A stretch of 64,000 bases of DNA from Trichaptum fuscoviolaceum (GCA_910574455.1 CAJSYZ010000008.1:1428707-1492706); one strand, 5' to 3'; positions 39,496-51,964 are shown, numbered from the stretch's first letter. Translations and numbers: made by a program. Notes: a model not told the origin generated them from the sequence alone.

Positions 39496-42400
39496 TTATA
39501 CATACAACCACCGGCCCAATTCTGTCGCCCAAGAACCAAACTCAACAGTCGGCTTGTCTGCAAATGCTCCACGAAGGGGCACGGCTCCATCCGATGCAAG
39601 CCAACCCTCGTTGGACTCAGCGCCGTTACTTGGTGTTTCAGGAGGTGTTACAGGTGCGCCGTATGGACTTGGCTTCGCAGTCGAAGGGTAAGGTGAGAGC
39701 ACACCCACACCTGAGCCACCAACGGACGTGAGATATGGCTCGAACCCATCGCTGCGAAGCTCTGCCATCAGCTGGTGCAGTTTCTCCTCCGAAAAGTCTG
39801 TGAGAAGAGCATCGGAGGTGTTAGTGTCTATCCGCTAGTCCGACATATTCGGCACATGCACGCACCATCAGGGACGAGTGTGACAGCGCAGCCGCCTCCT
39901 CCCGCTCCGGTCAATTTCGTCTGCAGATCGTAAGATGCAGTCTTTGCTTTGACAGCCTCCAGCGCGGGGTGGGACACGCCGAGCTCTCGGAGATATGCAT
40001 GATTTTCAAGAATTAGACTCTATAAGGTGAAATTCATTGATCAAAATTGATTTGTATTGGGGAGGGCGGGATTGAGCGGGTAAGGCATTGATCGAGCTCA
40101 GACGTACCCCGATACTACTCAATTGCTTCGCACGCAACAGCTCAGGATCAGCAAGGATACGTCTTGCTTCGTCGCTAATGTTTTGGATTGACGCAAGGAT
40201 ACCATTGACGTGATCGGGCTCCTGAAAGTCGGAATTAAATAGCGATTAGCCAAGTAACGTAATCTGCAGGCTCGGATATGGACATGCCTGTTGTTTCTTC
40301 AAACCAACACCGGCGACGAGCGCCTTCGTGTTCCTCGGGACTTTAGTGTCGACCAAGAGGAATCTGAGAGACTTGAAACTGCAAAGCACATCAGACAATA
40401 GACCCACTCCAGGTGCAACCTGGGGCGTACCCATGGATTGGTTCCATGCCTCCCTTCTTCCCGAAACCTGGACGTGTATACGCCAGAGCACCACCGAAGA
40501 CTGAGACGCAGTTATCGACACCGCTTGGATTGCCATGAAGCACCTTCTCTGCGACAAACGCCCATCGGTTGATCTCCTCTGCCGAATCCATATGCAAAGC
40601 TCGTCTTCCATCGTGTCCTACATGCACATGGCCGGGGTCGTCTTCTCCTGATCCAGGCTTGGTAGGCGCAGGCGGAGGTGGTATCTCCACGCGACGCAGG
40701 ACAAGCAGCAAGGCTGATGCCGCACATGATGAGAAGGATGCTGAAGAGCCCAGTCCAGCACCCACGGGTAGAGTGCTGCGAGCCGAGAAATGGACCGCTG
40801 GACGGTTGTTGGGGTCATGCGCAAGCGACATGTAAAGGTAGAGGAAGGTAAGCGCGGCGTTACGTGCAGTAGGATGATCATGCAAAGACGGAGGCAGGGC
40901 ACGCGACGATATGGCTTCCATGAGCTGCGCGTCAAGTGTGTCGGGGTGGTTAGAGCCTGGCGGAATTGGCGTAGCAGCATCCCACGGCAGACCATCGATG
41001 TCCCATTCATGTCGGAAATCGCCAAGGTCAACAAAGTGCACTGACACTTTGCCGTCGTAGCGTCGAGAGGTAAGCCCATAGCAGCGTAGGTCCACGGATG
41101 CTGCGAGTGCGGTCTGGTAGTACGCAGATTAGCGGGATTGCTTCTTTTGTTTCGTCAAGTTAACTTACCACGCCATGAACGACAGCGTGCTCTCCAAACA
41201 AGATAACCTTCCCCGGGGCACTTACAAACCACTGCTGGTCATCCTTGCGGCTATCCTGACGCTCAAGTTCATTGTATGCTAATTTTTCAACTGCACGGCT
41301 GATCGTGTTACTCTCACGCTTCAGAGAAGCGCGCACATAATGGAGTCCGTCGACACCTTGTTCCGTTGTGATTGCCCCAGCCTCCAACAAGGCATGCTCT
41401 AGGTCATCGAGCAGGTCAACTGGGTCCTCAATGCCTACACAGAGGCGGATCAAGTCTTCTGGCAAGCCGCGCTCAGCTCGAATAGCCGGGTCAATAGAAG
41501 CATGCCTGTATAAAGAAACGTTTAGAATCGACTTCACATTTTCTGCGTCAGATAAAAACTTACGACATAACACAAGGCATACTGATCAAAGAGTTGACGC
41601 AACCGAAGCTTACGCTGATACCCCACAGCCGTGTTGCCCCAACGATACGCTCACTGAGTGCCTTGTCGCCCGTCGTGAAACTCAGGACGGCACCATAGCC
41701 ATTGGCAATGCGTTCATGCACCTCTCGCCCTGGGTGGTTCTTCAGACCAGGATAGTGTACTTTAAAGCCCAGACGTTCGAGCATTGTCGCCACCGCCATT
41801 GCCGACGATTGCTGCCTGTCCATGCGCACGGCAAGTGTCTTTGTCCCACGTAGGAGGAGGAAGGAGTCGAATGGCGACAGCGCATTGCCAACTGAGTTGA
41901 TGACGAAGGCCATTTGCTGTAGATAGAATTAGTATATTTTCACTGCATTAATAGCAGTTGCTCGTACCTTCGCAAGGTCGTCGCGATTGCAAGTGATAAC
42001 ACCTGCCATGAGATCGTGGTGCCCACTCAGATACTTCGTCGCACTATCATAAACGACATCTGCGCCGTGCTCCAATGGCCTTTGGAGATACGGGCTCATC
42101 ATAGTATTGTCTACCACTACGACCGCAGCCGGAGCACGTTCCTTGATATCAGACGAGATCTTGGCAAGGTCTGCAATCTTCAGCAGAGGATTTGTGGGGC
42201 TCTCAAGCAGCACCATAGCGGTCTTTCCAGCTTTGATGTGTGGTAGAATGGTGTCCGACTTAGTTGTGTCGACATGATGCACAATAACGCCTCCGTGGGT
42301 CTTGAGGTAAGTCAAAAGTCTGTTCGTGCCGCCGTACAAATCGTCTCCAGCAATCACTTCATCGCCTGGCTTCAGCAGGCGGGTTATCACGTCCAACGCA

Positions 42401-42755
42401 GCCATTCCAGAAGTAACGACAAATGCATGTTCTGCAGAAGAGATCTTGGCTAGATGATGTTCTAGACGGCCCAACTGGATCAGGATACTCGCCCACAGAA
42501 TGATATCAATCGTCGCTCACCAAGATGGCTCCTCGTCGGATTCCCACTACGTGTGTAGTCATATTCTCCAGAGATACCCTTGAAGGTCGCTGTTTGATAG
42601 ATGGGTACAGAGCTCGCTCCATATTGGTCCTTCATATCCGGGTTTTCGACCGTTGCGCATAATGTCGCAAAGCGGTATGGCTTGCGCTGCAGCCTTGGTG
42701 AATCAGGCTCCGGCGTCGGGAGGTCTACAGACGGGCTGAGGGCGTGCCCAACCAT
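39496..42755 (-). CDS. Cystathionine beta-lyase fused to mevalonate kinase
   Basis: Exons 39496-39797, 39866-40019, 40108-40221, 40288-40378, 40431-41113, 41169-41505, 41564-41916, 41968-42461 and 42521-42755; 920 residues. Residues 1-404 are a PLP enzyme of methionine synthesis: YGASSVPIYQTATF, YDYTRSGNPTR, GDDLYGGTNRLL, SATKYLSGH with the PLP lysine near 221, and HASIDP..LIRLCVGIED. Residues 454-920 are a GHMP kinase: APGKVILFGEHAVVHG, GLGSSASFS, HGNPSGVDN, TGAGGGGCAVTL. A 49-residue linker lies inside one exon (41169-41505) with no stop, no methionine and no splice signal needed. Cys/Met metabolism and the mevalonate pathway are thus joined. One intron (40222-40287) has a GC donor. Confidence 0.9.
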
Positions 42756-43470
42756 GATGTGCTAGTAGGAAGAAAGAAATGGATGGGGTCTTTGAAATGG
42801 GGAAGAAGTTCTTTATTAGCTGATTGCTTATGTGTTTGTTGCGCCCGCTACTTCAGTCGAGAAGATGGCGTGCTCGTCCCTTTCCGCCCCGCTTTGCTTC
42901 TCCACCCTTTGGCATCCATTTTTCTCGCCGAAATCAAACAAATGGGGCAGATCATATGTCACTTAAGTACAGCCTCACCAAGCAAAGAATATAAAGATGA
43001 TAAACGGCGTTTGAAAATATCGATGCTCAATCCTGAAATTCGCGCGAAAGAAAGATTCGGATGGGCGCCAAACTCAAATACCGGATAATCTCATTCCAGC
43101 TTGGACTTGCGGATAACAATACGTACCATTCGGACAATACTCACACAAAAGTAGTAATAGGGAACTGAGATTCATAGCTGATGGAATTCGCGAAAAGGGG
43201 ACTAGGGAAAACTACTATACTATCATACACAGGCTGTTTACATATCAAAAGTGGAAGGACGTGAGTAGGTCAAACAATTCAACGGGAATCCAGGAAAGAA
43301 CGATACAGATGAGGGAGATCAAACCGACTAGCGAAGATCAAGAGTGAGAAGAACCATCTTTATACGGTTCCCCGAGTCGGGTTTGCGCAAACACTGGGGA
43401 ATCACGAAGCAGTCGAGCGAGAGCACATGCCCTAGCTGACCCCACGCATAATTCACACTCAAACAACGCT
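42756..43470. other. Intergenic upstream of the fusion gene
   Basis: 715 bp between the fusion gene start and the dioxygenase stop, same strand; should hold the fusion gene promoter. A CT-rich tract occurs about 42870-42920. No gene seen. Confidence 0.4.
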
Positions 43471-44471
43471 TTATATCCACCCTTTCGCACTCAAGCGAAA
43501 TTCCGCTGATGCCCCCGCAGCGATCTTAAGATCACTTGTTTCTGCGAGTTTCGCATTCCACCATTCGACACGCTTGCGGGTCTCGGTATCGTCCGTAGAG
43601 AGCTCCGGGAAGTTCATATACGCGGTCCCGTCGTTGGCAGCAGGAATACTCCATGATTTCACCATGTTGTTCACGCGAACCTTGCGCATATAATTGACAC
43701 TGTTAATGAATCATAGATTAGTCTCATCGAGCGCCCAAGATTTACGATCGAATTACGCACAAGTCACTCTTCATATCGTTCTCGTCATTCCCTCCGCAAA
43801 CGTACATCTGGGTCGTGAGTTCCTCCCATTTTCCCCCTGCGCCAGGTGGTGCCCGGATCCGGACGTGAAAGTGGCCCGCACGCTTGCTACCAGGTGGTCC
43901 GTAAAAGCCCGGAGCAACTGAGAGCACTTCGGCGTAGCCATTGGAATCTGTCTTCACGATACCACGGAGAGTATAATCCTTGAAGTAGTATGATCCCTCA
44001 GTATCGGCCTGCCACCAGTCAAGTGTGGCACCCGGCAAAGGCAGTCCCTCGTTGTCCAAGACTCGTACGATCATCAGAAATGGTGCAAATTCTGCAAGGT
44101 GTGCATATGAGCATATCCGATTAGCTATGAATGATAGCACAGAGTCGATATACACGTACTTGTAAGAAGCTCCCGTCCCGCCATTATACCCTTCCCTTCA
44201 GCGATTTGTCTACTCGGCGCTCCAATAACATAGAAAGGGCCTGCGCAATTTGACCATAATGAATCAATCTTACAAACAGGACTTCAAGAGAACGCTCACC
44301 TTCCATATCTGCTTTCTCGTTCTTCCGACCAATCCAGAATGACCACAACAGAGGATTCTCGTATGTAGCAATCATTCCAAGTAAACGTAACGCGCTCAAG
44401 CCAAGCGTAGCGATGGAGGCCCGTACAGGCGACGCGAAGTCGGAAGGCGACGAGACAGTCACAGACGCCAT
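43471..44471 (-). CDS. Intradiol ring-cleavage dioxygenase
   Basis: Exons 43471-43699, 43761-44091, 44160-44240 and 44300-44471 give 270 residues. The short N-terminal helix region (MIATYENPLLWSFW) is followed by EGPFYVIGAPSR, GATLDWWQADTEGSYYFKDY and RAGHFHVRIRAP. The Tyr residues and the His-x-His pair correspond to the non-haem Fe(III) ligands (two Tyr, two His). The enzyme should cleave catechol or hydroxyquinol between the hydroxyls, as in lignin-aromatic catabolism in the cytosol. The helical dimerisation domain is shorter than in bacterial catechol 1,2-dioxygenases. No secretion signal is apparent. Confidence 0.92.
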
Positions 44472-45448
44472 TTCCAAGAGAAATACTGGAAGAACAAGCA
44501 GAAAGGACAGCCTTTATGACTTTCCGCACGACGAGGGTCGAAGGTGATGAGCACCAGCAGCATTTCGATACAAAGACACGGTACCCTTTTAATAGCAGAG
44601 AAGGACAGTTAGCGCCCACGCTTGTTATACTAAAGACTCCGCCCGCTTGCCCTTGATCGGAGAGGGCCTACTTGAGCAGATGCAATATCATTCACCTTGC
44701 AGGTGTCAACACCTCCATAGATTCTCCTCACCGCCAGTACAACTTTCATGAGATGGATTGTATTCTCCTCAAGATGAATATATCACCGTACGTCGCCTCG
44801 TGTTCATGGATGTTGACAGTGTCATGGCTTGTATCCAAAGCGCCCAAGTCCGAGTCGGAGGCCCTCTATCATAAAATAGTTATTATAGCTACCAATGCTG
44901 TGAACTTTTGGAAGTCGCCTTCTTTGAAGCGGCAGGAATGGAGGGCATGGGAGCGTCAACCTGATGTTCAGCTCGCCCTAGTTGGCGGCGGTCCTACATA
45001 CTGCATCCTTCTTCCCAGGGTCTGACGCACTCGCAGCACCTGCGGCAGCAGCCTCACTTGGTGTTTCCGGCAAAATTATTCAAAACTTGAACGTGTCTAT
45101 AGTCTATAGTATGACACATAACGCTCACTTATCTATTCGGAATCAACAATATACTGTAATAGCGACTGAGCAGATATGAGTTATAATTGGAAAGTCGACT
45201 TTAGCATTGGAGGAGTTATTGCCTATTCCTTCCGGGAAGTCTATGGTTGCGGGTGTTACTCTCCGCCGGATCGAGTGTTGGATTTGGTAGTATTTGCATA
45301 TGTAAGTCCAACTTCGAGTTGAAGGAGATTTTGTTCCCGATACCGTTTAGGTTGAGGGTTCTCCGCCCAGAATTGTACAAGTAAAATCGTCAAATCACGT
45401 GTAAGTCATGCTTTTTTGAGTATGTAATCACCTTTTTCTCGTGACTTT
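44472..45448. other. Intergenic with a dispersed short repeat
   Basis: An unrecognised 117-codon ORF lies at 44672-45025. GCATATGTAAGTCCAACTT at 45298-45316 is identical to the reverse complement of 9531-9549. No gene called. Confidence 0.35.
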
Positions 45449-47845
45449 TTGCGCGTGTTCTTACACGCTTTAGTATTTAACTTTTTGGCATATCTTTCTC
45501 ACGCTCAGGCTGCCACTGCAGTGGCGCGGCACATGCCAGTGTACACGCAGTTCAACTATCTCCGCTCTGTCTGTGCTGTCCTTCAGGATGGATTCGACCT
45601 TGTGCAGCGTGGAAATTGGACGCATTTCGAGCAGCTGCTTGTGCCTGAGGCGGTGTGGGCTGCGGTTACTCCGCAGTTGTCGGGGTTCAGCGATGCTCGA
45701 ATACAGGCGGAGTCGGTCGATGCGAATGCAACGACGGTTGATATCAGCTTGGAATTTAACGTCCCTATGGACTGTGACCAGGTGACGGCGAGCATCTCGT
45801 TCAACTTCTCAAGCTCGGGCAAGGGTGGAAGCCCCTCGATCACCGTCGTGAACTGCGGAGTGGTTGCAAACCCCAATCCCTACAACGATTTCGGGCACTG
45901 GGACGAGCTCGTGGGCGTGGAACGCGACGCGGACGGGCGTGCCGGATGGCATTATCGACATCATCCTGAACAACCCGCCTTCGCAGGACGGCACCTCGTC
46001 AACGAGCGCACGCGACCATCTGCTTCTGCACAAGGGTTCCGCCCGCAACTCCATGGTCTTCCCTCCGCGGACTACGACAACGATGTGTTCGGGTTCGACT
46101 CGGGCTCTGGGTAGTGCACGTTCACGCAGCGCTGGGCGCGGATATGTTCAGGTACTCGTGGAATTACGGACAGAACTGGACGACATGGGCTGCGTGTGGG
46201 GATGTGACGGGCTCAGATAAGAGCTTGATTGATAATGATGAAAATTGGTGGACAGGCGAGCATATTATTGTGCAATGTAAGCGTTTTTGCTCCTATATGT
46301 ACGGTATACTTACTGATTCGGTTTGTGTTAGACTGGTCTGGTACTGCTGCATCAGTCTATACAGTTGTGCATGCGGACAAGGCTCATGCTCACCAGCGCC
46401 GTGTCCTTCACTTCCTCGCCCGTGGTACGTTCAATACATGGGGTTTCGACAGAGGAGTGAGCGTCCTGATGGACAATCATACTGTCGACGGACGCTGGGA
46501 GCTCGAGATCATGAGCACATGGCCAGCTCAACGTGTTTGGGTTTGATGACTATTTGTATGGTGACACCGACGGCGACGGTATCATGGACCGCCTCCCGCC
46601 CAATTTGGCTGCTCCCAACTCCTTGAACATCAGTGCCCCGCCGCACCCGCATCTCGCGTCCGCGAGGGGAGAGCGCCGTGGACGCTATCATGTACGCAAT
46701 ACTCCTGTCAATCCCGGTAGTCACCGGTACGCTGGCAGTGGTGATCTTCATGTGGAGCTTTTACGGGATCAAGTACAATCAGTGGGGTCTCAAGGAGAAG
46801 AAGCCGGGTCATTCGCATTATTTCCCCATCATCGGCTCGATGGGCTCGAAGTCTGTGCAAGACCTGCATGCGGCGCCGATGTCGGAGAAACACTCGAGCC
46901 ATGGACACGCCTATACAGGCGATATCATCGGCTGGCCTGAAGACAAGAATAAGCGGAGGACGGTTTTCATCGCGACTTTGGAGTACGAAATCATTGATTG
47001 GAAGTTAAAGGTTAAGATCGGTGGTCTTGGTGTGATGAGCTCGTTGGTGGGCAAGGCCATGTCGGACGTTGACCTGATCTGGGTTGTACCGAAGGTGAAG
47101 GATATTGAATACCCCGCTGGTGAACCTGCAGAACCTATTGAAGTTATTATCTTTGACGAGCCTTACCTCATTGAGGTCGAGACGCACGTACTCGACAACA
47201 TCACGTACGTTATCCTCGACTCACCGGTCTTCCCTGCACAAACAAAGGCGGACCCGTATTCTGCACGCATGGACGACCTCACTTAGCCTTCTTTTACTCG
47301 ACATGGAACCAGGCCATCGCAGCGACCGTCAGGTGCTACCTGCACGGTCTTGTCACTGTCGAATTGGGTCGTAAAGGTGCTCTTGGTGTGGGTGCTCATC
47401 TTGGTGGTCTTGGTCTCATGCCTGGATGGGTAACTTTGCATCCACTTTGTGGTGTTTTGCATTCTGACTCCAGTCTCAGTGACTCCCTGTCGATTCGAGT
47501 TCAACAACACACATGTTATTGCAGCTTACAAAAACACTTAAAGTGACACTTAAGTCTATGGAAGAAGAGTGTGCTATCTTGCGTGCTTGTTTGACTGTCC
47601 AGCGTTTCCCGATGTTGAATGTCATCAGCGCATGGAAGACGTCCATAAGCGCAGTATCAATACTAGCCGACAGATCACTCTCTTACATCAAGACCTTCGG
47701 ATGGTGAAGCTGAGCATGCGCCTTGCGTAGCAGTCATGGATATGGAATCCTGGACATCGGGAAGAACTGATGTAGTCCAACTGGGACACCCGAAGCACAT
47801 ATGACAGCCCACACAACTCGATCCCTGGAGCTTGAGCCATTCGAT
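45449..47845 (+). pseudogene. Decayed alpha-1,3-glucan synthase (Ags1/Mok1)
   Basis: Pieces of one large enzyme appear in order but in different frames. First is the end of the extracellular GH13 part (RHMPVYTQFNYLRSV), then DHLLLHKG and GADMFRYSWNYGQNW. VFGFDDYLYGDTDGDGIMDR follows, and a membrane helix with FMWSFYGIKYNQWG. The start of the GT5 synthase comes next (TLEYEIIDWKLKVKIGGLGV, DPYSARMDDL). A TAG at 47284 sits in a frameshift; AFFYSTWNQAIAA continues in another frame. The whole synthase core and C-terminal helices are missing: after about 47580 the frame jumps to the family's tail region (RMEDVHKRSINTSRQ, SNWDTRST). Several frameshifts and a deletion of about 800 codons make it non-functional. 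Confidence 0.85.
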
Positions 47846-48612
47846 GCACAAAGCCACCTCTGCGGAAACGAACCATCCAGGTGCAGGTCTCAAAGCCACC
47901 CCAACCGCCGCCACAACTAAAGCCGAAAGTGAAGACAGAGCACGAGGAAGCCGCTGGTGAAGGCTAGAGCGGAAGTCGGATATAAAGATCGAGAGATCTG
48001 GGTCGTCTTTGGCCTCAACGTCCACGGCTGTCAGCGGCGAGGACGCACCAAACCAGAAGTTCAATCTGATGGGCTGTGACAGGCATGGGTGGCGATACGA
48101 CGTGATGAAGTTCGACTCGCGAAAGCCGGTTGACATTGGTACGTGGGCGCAGACCGGGAAGCTCAACCGCAAGGAGCTGCGCCGTGACCCTACTGGTGAG
48201 GGTCTGGGCGGAGTCAGCTTGCAAGTGCCCTTGATGCCGATGTTGGGAGCAGATGGGAAGCCCGTCATTGGAGCAGACGGACGTATACTTATGGTTGATG
48301 CAGAGGGCCGGCTGATCCACAATGCCTACGGTGAGGCGATCCCCGCAAAAGGGAAAGGATCGCAAAGACAAGGACAAGGACAAGCGGAAATGCAAGTTTC
48401 AGAAGTAGACCAGGCAGGTGTTCCTGGTGCCCGAGCACATCCGGAAGATGTGTCGAGAGGAACGGTATCCCTGGGTCGTGGAGGACGGGACGGGCAGTGA
48501 GGTGTGGGTGGGAATGATGGAGGAGGCCGCGAAGAGCGAGACGCATGCGATGTTCACGCCTGCAGCGGACCAGGTGTTCAAGTTCGTGCCTGCGCACCGG
48601 TTCAAGAGGTAG
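47846..48612 (+). pseudogene. TFIIF-alpha (Tfg1/RAP74) N-terminal pseudogene fragment
   Basis: The frame at 48009-48350 reads GWRYDVMKFDSRKPVDIGTW and KLNRKELRRD, typical of the RAP74 N-terminal domain. After a +1 shift the next block reads TRQVFLVPEHIRKM, EERYPWVVEDGTGSEVWVG and VFKFVPAHR. A TAG interrupts it where homologues have Lys (about 48415), and a final shift gives a stop at 48610-48612. The C-terminal half of the gene is absent. A functional TFIIF-alpha gene should therefore exist elsewhere. The fragment directly abuts the glucan synthase relic. Confidence 0.8.
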
Positions 48613-50164
48613 ATCTGACGTGAGCGTGCACTGGCAGGGAGGTCCAAGTGTGATGTAACGCTGACCTGGCTTTGGTTTCACTTGGTTATCTTACTCTGGA
48701 TTCTCGGATTGTATTCTCGACCGCGACTGTTCACTTTGAAGGACAGGAACCGATCATTCTCGTCCTCGGACTGCCCTTCAACAGACTCGAATTCAGCTTC
48801 AAGACGGCTAGAAGACTTCAAATATCAAGCATCAACAATCCGACTTGACACATTCTCATATACATAAAGCACACATCATCACATCAGTTTGAAATGAATG
48901 GCATGGAGGCAATGTTACCCAGCAACCAGGTAAGCTTCTTTGTCATTGTGTACGCTTCTGCCACTCACACCGCGCACAAAGCTATCAAGCTTAGTGGCTC
49001 ATACAAGCCTTAACCCTGATCCCTATCGACAATTATCTGTTTGCGCTCGTTCGGAGTAACTTGGCCGATGTTACATACTGTCCAGTGGCCGCAAATGTGA
49101 CACTCGCTGTTGATTCCTCGCTATTGCTTTACCTGATGTCTCTGCCGATGAAGTATTTGTTCTTACTGAAGTTTTGTCGCCAACGTTCCTTGAAGAAGAG
49201 CCGCCGAAACCAACTATCCAAAAGCCTTGAACTAAACTGTAGGCTCTGTGACCGATACCCGAGTCATGATGACCATCTTGCCTCTAACCAGATTTATGCA
49301 TGTGACGGCCTCTGCTGAGAAAATAAAGTAATGCATCGACCCTTGCAACATGCCTTTGCCTGAAGATGGAGATAGCCATTTGACACTTTTGTCAGCTGTT
49401 TCAACTCCTAGTAGGACCTTTGTTTACCGAAGACGATGGAATGGACCGCTCTCTGTACCGGTTTGCTCTGTCCCTGCTCAAGAACGTGGCCGCGGCAATA
49501 CGTCCTGCATCGTTGCCTACCAATGAACAACTAAAACCTAGGGCCGCTGACTGTCGATGCAGTGACCATAAGTACTATAGCTGATCCTCCGTTGGAGACT
49601 GAAGAAGTGGATACGCAGAGATGCTCAAATTTGACGCAGAAGCTACTATTGGCAAAGCTCATAAGCTGACAGTAAGTACGGACATCTTGCTCACCACATT
49701 AAATGTATTCCCCATGATTTGCTCAGACATTCGTGGCGGGGACAAGCTGGCTCCGACTGCGCTATATTAATTCAGTAACCTGCTCTTCAATAACTTGAAT
49801 GGAAGGACATGCATGAATAAGTGAAGCTTGCCTTATTTAAGACTTCAGTCTCCCAGGACCTTTAAGTGACGCTTAAGTCACTTTCAGCAGAAAGTAGTTT
49901 TCCTGATGGGCCGTTTGTTTGCTTTTCAAGTTGTATTTACAAATCTTCTAGTATTTTATTTTTTTGTCTTGATAAGAGTTGTGGGAAATTCGGGAGGGGT
50001 ATCGGGCCTTGCCAGCCATGCTGGCCCTCCCGAATTATATATTTTTAGACAACCAATTACAGAGCAAATTGGATGCCAGTAGTAGGTAGCTTTGGCGTGA
50101 AGATAGGATTTGAACAGGCCAGTCCGAGAGTATATCGCCCGCGGAAGGGAGTTGCAAGTCTCCG
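48613..50164. other. Gene-free stretch upstream of TPS duplication unit B
   Basis: No supported ORF. It contains a hairpin at 49987-50036 and a direct-repeat word AAGTGACRCTTAAGTC at 49865 that also occurs at 47541. Confidence 0.35.
49987..50036. repeat. Perfect 12-bp inverted repeat (hairpin)
   Basis: AATTCGGGAGGG at 49987-49998 pairs with CCCTCCCGAATT at 50025-50036. The 26-nt loop contains a second palindrome, CCAGCCATGCTGG. It resembles a MITE-like or cruciform-forming element; no target-site duplication was recognised. Confidence 0.55.
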
Positions 50165-50818
50165 TTATATCTGCATTCAAGTTGCCTATTTTAATAGTCA
50201 GCAGTCAGGCCGCAACTTACTCCTCCGCCTTGACATTAGCAGTCCTACGCGTCATTATGGTAACGGATGGGATGACTTCAATGCGATCGAGAAATTTTGC
50301 GTGTGGCTCACCGCGCGAGCCCGATATTTGATGCACTCCACTGGAAGGATATACCATATGTACTCGTATTTCGCAATATTCTGTAGAGTGGGGAAATATA
50401 ACCAGATGCGTCTGTCAATATATTATCACGTTTATGAGAAAGAGAAGCGGTACTTACTGTCACGGATGGTCTCAAAGATCTTCATATTCTTCACACAAAA
50501 CATACTTGAACTCTTTCACATTTCTTGTGGACTGAGGTTAAGAGTGCAATTGTATCGTGAACTCTACACATCTACGCACTGGTCTTCAATCTCCTGCACC
50601 CAATAACGGATAACAGGAAGCAACTTCTTGGGGAAGATCTGTATCACGTACCGCCTGTCGAGGTTATTTAGATACTTGTCCGTGTCTCTGCCGACAGAAC
50701 AAACCTTGACAAAAACCAACTTACATATGTCATTCTTGCATCGTCCGACGGTTTTATTTTAGTGATGGCCCCGGTCCTGAAAGCCTTTACAGTTCAATAA
50801 GCCAGTTGCTCATCTGTG

Positions 50819-50827
50819 CTATAAAAG
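50819..50827 (+). promoter_or_regulatory. TATA box of TPS2
   Basis: CTATAAAAG about 41 bp upstream of the ATG, at the same place as in TPS1. Confidence 0.6.
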
Positions 50828-50867
50828 CTCACCTGTCTCCTTCATCGATCTGGATCAAGGCGATAAC

Positions 50868-51964
50868 ATGTCCGACCACTCAGAGCTTGTCCTTCCTGAT
50901 CTCGTCGCTATCTGTCCTTTCTCCTGGTCGCCAAGTCCATACCATGAGCGAGGATCAGATGAGTCTGTACACTGGGTTGACAGCTACAACATCTTCGCCA
51001 ATCGCAAACGCGCTTTCTTCCTCATGAAGAATGGTGCGATCCTTGCCTCATACGCATACTCCTACGCCGATTATGAAGAGTTCAGGACTTGCGTCGACTT
51101 CCTGAATGTTCTCTTCACCCTGGATGAAGTCAGCGACAATCAAGACGAGGAAGGCGTCCTGAAGACGGAGGATATTCTGCGGAGCGCTCTCAGCTACAAA
51201 GAATGTGATGGCTCACCCTTGTCACGTTTCCTGACCAGGTACGCTACACTTCTTCCTAAGACCTGCACAAACTCAGACCCGTCCCAGTTTCATGCAGAGG
51301 ATGTCCAAGGCTGCGCCCCTTTGTCGGAAGAGGTTCACTCAACACTGTGCTGAATACTTCAGTACAGTCGTCAAGGAAGTCAAGATGCGATCCAAGGACG
51401 TGGTCTACGAGGTCGAAGAATACATTCTCCATAGACGGAGCAACGGAGGTGTCAAGCCATGCTTCGACCTTTTCGAATATGTCATGGGATTCGAGCTTCC
51501 CGAAGATGTTTTTGAAGACAAGAATTTCGTGACTTGCGTTGATAGCGCGAACGACATGATTTGCGTAGCAAATGTATGTATGGGCACGTAACTTGCACAC
51601 TTCTCCTCTTTTCAACACTGGAATTTAGGATCTATATTCGTATGCCATTGAGCACGAAGGGCACCTAGATGGAAACAATGTCATCGAAATCCTGATGAGA
51701 ACGAAGGGGCTTAGCATGCAAGAAGCAGCTAATTGGACAGAAACGAAGTTCAAGGAGCTCCTGCAGGCATACAAGCAAGCTAAAGGCCATATTCGCTCCT
51801 TTGGTTCCGAAATTGATATAATGGTGGAGAATTACTTGCACGGGGCCGAGCAGTGGGTAAGCGCCAATCTCGCGTGGTCATTTGATTCCGAGAGGTATTT
51901 CGGAGGAAGACATGAGGAGATTAAAAAGACTCTGAAAGTACCTATCAAGTCTAAGATAGCATAG
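50868..51964 (+). CDS. Sesquiterpene synthase (class I terpene cyclase), TPS2
   Basis: Exons 50868-51238, 51300-51573 and 51629-51964 give 326 residues. It is the paralogue of TPS1 (by eye well over 80 % identical), with all catalytic motifs kept: DEVSD near residue 91, NDLYSYAIE (NSE triad) and the C-terminal ERYFGG. Differences cluster after the DEVSD helix (for example DNQDEEGVLKTEDI against DKQDEDGARKTGDV), a region bordering the active site, so the products may differ. Introns sit at the same places. The C-terminus is four residues longer than in TPS1. Confidence 0.94.

Noticed and set aside
50073..50606. 177-codon plus-strand ORF upstream of TPS2
   Set aside because: The same DNA is present in inverted form upstream of TPS1 but without an open frame there, and the translation shows no family features.
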